Source: Acanthamoeba sp. SK_2022b (taxonomy: Eukaryota; Discosea; Longamoebia; Acanthamoebidae). From it: a DNA stretch of 46,972 nucleotides. Numbering within the stretch: position 1 is the first letter of the stretch; each line of letters starts with the position of its first letter. Under the pieces are notes generated by a model. That model made no database searches, was not told the origin of the DNA, and saw only the letters and a list, made by a program, of their open reading frames with translations. The position numbers were made by a program, and so were the translations under genes. The stretch lies in the NCBI GenBank assembly GCA_027943245.1, contig JANDJZ010000446.1, forward strand, positions 1 through 46,972, in the 5' to 3' direction. Shown in pieces: positions 45,979 to 46,972 of the stretch.

Positions 45979-46670
45979 CAGTCTTCCGTCGCCGAACTGC
46001 TAATGGATTTACACTAGTGGAAGCCTTCCGCTAGCTCAATGTCGATGTGTTCGAAAGATAATATTTGCTGTAGCCTTTTTGCTTGCAAAGTAACATCTAT
46101 ACCAGGACAGCCCATTCGAACCACTTGACGGTTGAGTTTTACAAGATGAAGAGAAAAGGACTTGATGGGCTGGGGATGACCTTCCCCCTCCAACCTTCTT
46201 GGCTAAACCACCAAACCCACTCGGTGGTTGTTGGACCTGTTCGTGTTTGTCTTGAATTTGAGCTGAAAGAGGAGAGGAGAGAAGAGAAGCCTGGCTGCGA
46301 CTTACTCCATCCGCGCAGAGGCTAACTCGTGACTTACTGGTGGCACGAGGAACACATAAAGCCTATGGCAACAGGCTCGGAACGCACAAGGTGACGAGTT
46401 ATGGGCTTGACGCCCATCTCAGGTACTGATCAGACAAGCTTCAGCTCCTTTTTATAGGTGGTGCCTGTGAGCCCATATTGTGGGCAGCCCCCGTCCCCCC
46501 AGCTTTGTCATGCGCAGATCGTGCGCACGTCAACAATTGTTGACTAGGCGGTCAACTTCCGGAAAAGGTCAAAGAGAAAATCTCAAGTCGATTTTAGGTA
46601 AAAAGAAATTGTTTTTAAACCACACAATCGAAACGAAGATGAGACAGCAAGTCCTCCGGCCAGGCCTCAC
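45979..46670. other. Gap 3' of PSO2 with a hairpin cluster
   Basis: About 690 bp. No protein gene is convincing. The middle part holds the inverted repeats listed separately at 46324-46485. Confidence 0.45.
46324..46485. other. Cluster of small inverted repeats, possible structured RNA
   Basis: AACTCGT (46324-46330) pairs with ACGAGTT (46394-46400), enclosing AGCCT/AGGCT (46360-46364 with 46373-46377). Next door are ATGGGC/GCCCAT (46401-46406 with 46412-46417, 5-nt loop) and GCCCA/TGGGC (46471-46475 with 46481-46485, 5-nt loop). Four stems in 162 bases suggest a folded RNA or a fold-prone repeat; strand and identity unknown. Confidence 0.35.
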
Positions 46671-46749
46671 CTGAAACGAGCGGTAGCGGTCGCACACGTC
46701 GCACTTGGAGTTGTAGTTCACGTACGTGTAGATAGGACACGCCCATGGC
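46671..46749 (-). CDS. Internal exon of a gene running off the right edge (zinc-finger-like)
   Basis: An in-phase exon flanked by AG (46750-46751) and GT (46669-46670) on the minus strand encodes PWACPIYTYVN, then YNSKCDVCDRYRSFQ. The W-x-C-P, N and CxxC spacing is like a RanBP2-type zinc finger, but the second Cys is Tyr. The remainder of the gene upstream is beyond or near the edge and its downstream exon is not identified. Confidence 0.4.
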
Positions 46750-46972
46750 CTGTACCGCGACGTACGCACATGAAGAGCGATCAGCCGTTCGCCGAGCCCG
46801 AGCGAGAGGCCCTGGTGTAACCCCCTCGTCCACAGGCTCGCGTGTTGAAGGGTTAAGCTTTCTCCTTTTTTTATGATTGTATCTACACGCCGACACCGAC
46901 TGTCACAGCGGCCCTTCGTGGCCGACACCGTGGCTTGTTCGTCGGGCGACAGGCGGGGTGGAGGTGGGAGAG

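Overview
The window reads as nuclear DNA of an intron-rich, GC-rich amoebozoan protist, most likely Acanthamoeba or a close relative. The evidence is dense short GT-AG introns, eukaryotic-only genes (ATG3, NSE3, CSC1/OSCA, RPAP3, SNM1/PSO2), a nuclear gene for mitochondrial uS5, and a receptor that joins PstS-like domains, protein kinases and a class III cyclase, a combination I associate with Acanthamoeba. All gene models are my own splice reconstructions. Where exon coordinates are given, phases were checked by hand; otherwise only the span is given.

Left part (1-5986). Two tandem, same-strand copies of an intron-containing gene encode a tyrosine recombinase fold (Arg, Lys, Arg, Tyr present; both expected His absent) followed by a Lys/Glu-rich linker and a C-terminal chromodomain. 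Copy 1 (79-2596) is intact over seven exons. Copy 2 (about 2834-4422) lacks its 5' half, begins directly at two telomere-type CCCTAA units oriented as at a left chromosome end, and has a one-base frameshift at the catalytic Lys. The AT-richer 1.5 kb beyond it holds only decayed coding relics. This looks like a former chromosome end or mobile-element zone and is the strongest candidate for something undescribed.

Middle (5987-31053), mostly minus strand: an amino acid/auxin permease (AAAP) transporter; a 7.6-kb receptor with two PstS-like ectodomains, an EGF module, a membrane segment, kinase, degenerate cyclase and second kinase; mitochondrial ribosomal protein uS5; the MAGE-domain SMC5/6 subunit NSE3; a plus-strand dual-specificity phosphatase; an EEF1AKMT4-like methyltransferase; a long coiled-coil protein with three NPF-type repeats, a LIM domain and tandem fimbrin-type CH domains; and ATG3.

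Right part (31054-46972): GST-kappa/DsbA-like protein (+), membrane-anchored DUF268 protein (-), CSC1/OSCA/TMEM63 channel (-), RPAP3-like co-chaperone (-), membrane-anchored dual-specificity phosphatase (-), an SLC25-like carrier (-) that shares a 91-bp divergent promoter with an SNM1/PSO2 nuclease (+), and one exon of a gene running off the right edge. The 1-kb gap at 36976-37983 carries the 3' half of a tRNA-like sequence, and the gap at 45979-46670 a cluster of small hairpins. The genes are mostly unrelated housekeeping and signalling functions; I see no operon-like logic beyond divergent promoter sharing. Simple-sequence tracts are abundant and sit almost entirely in introns or gaps.
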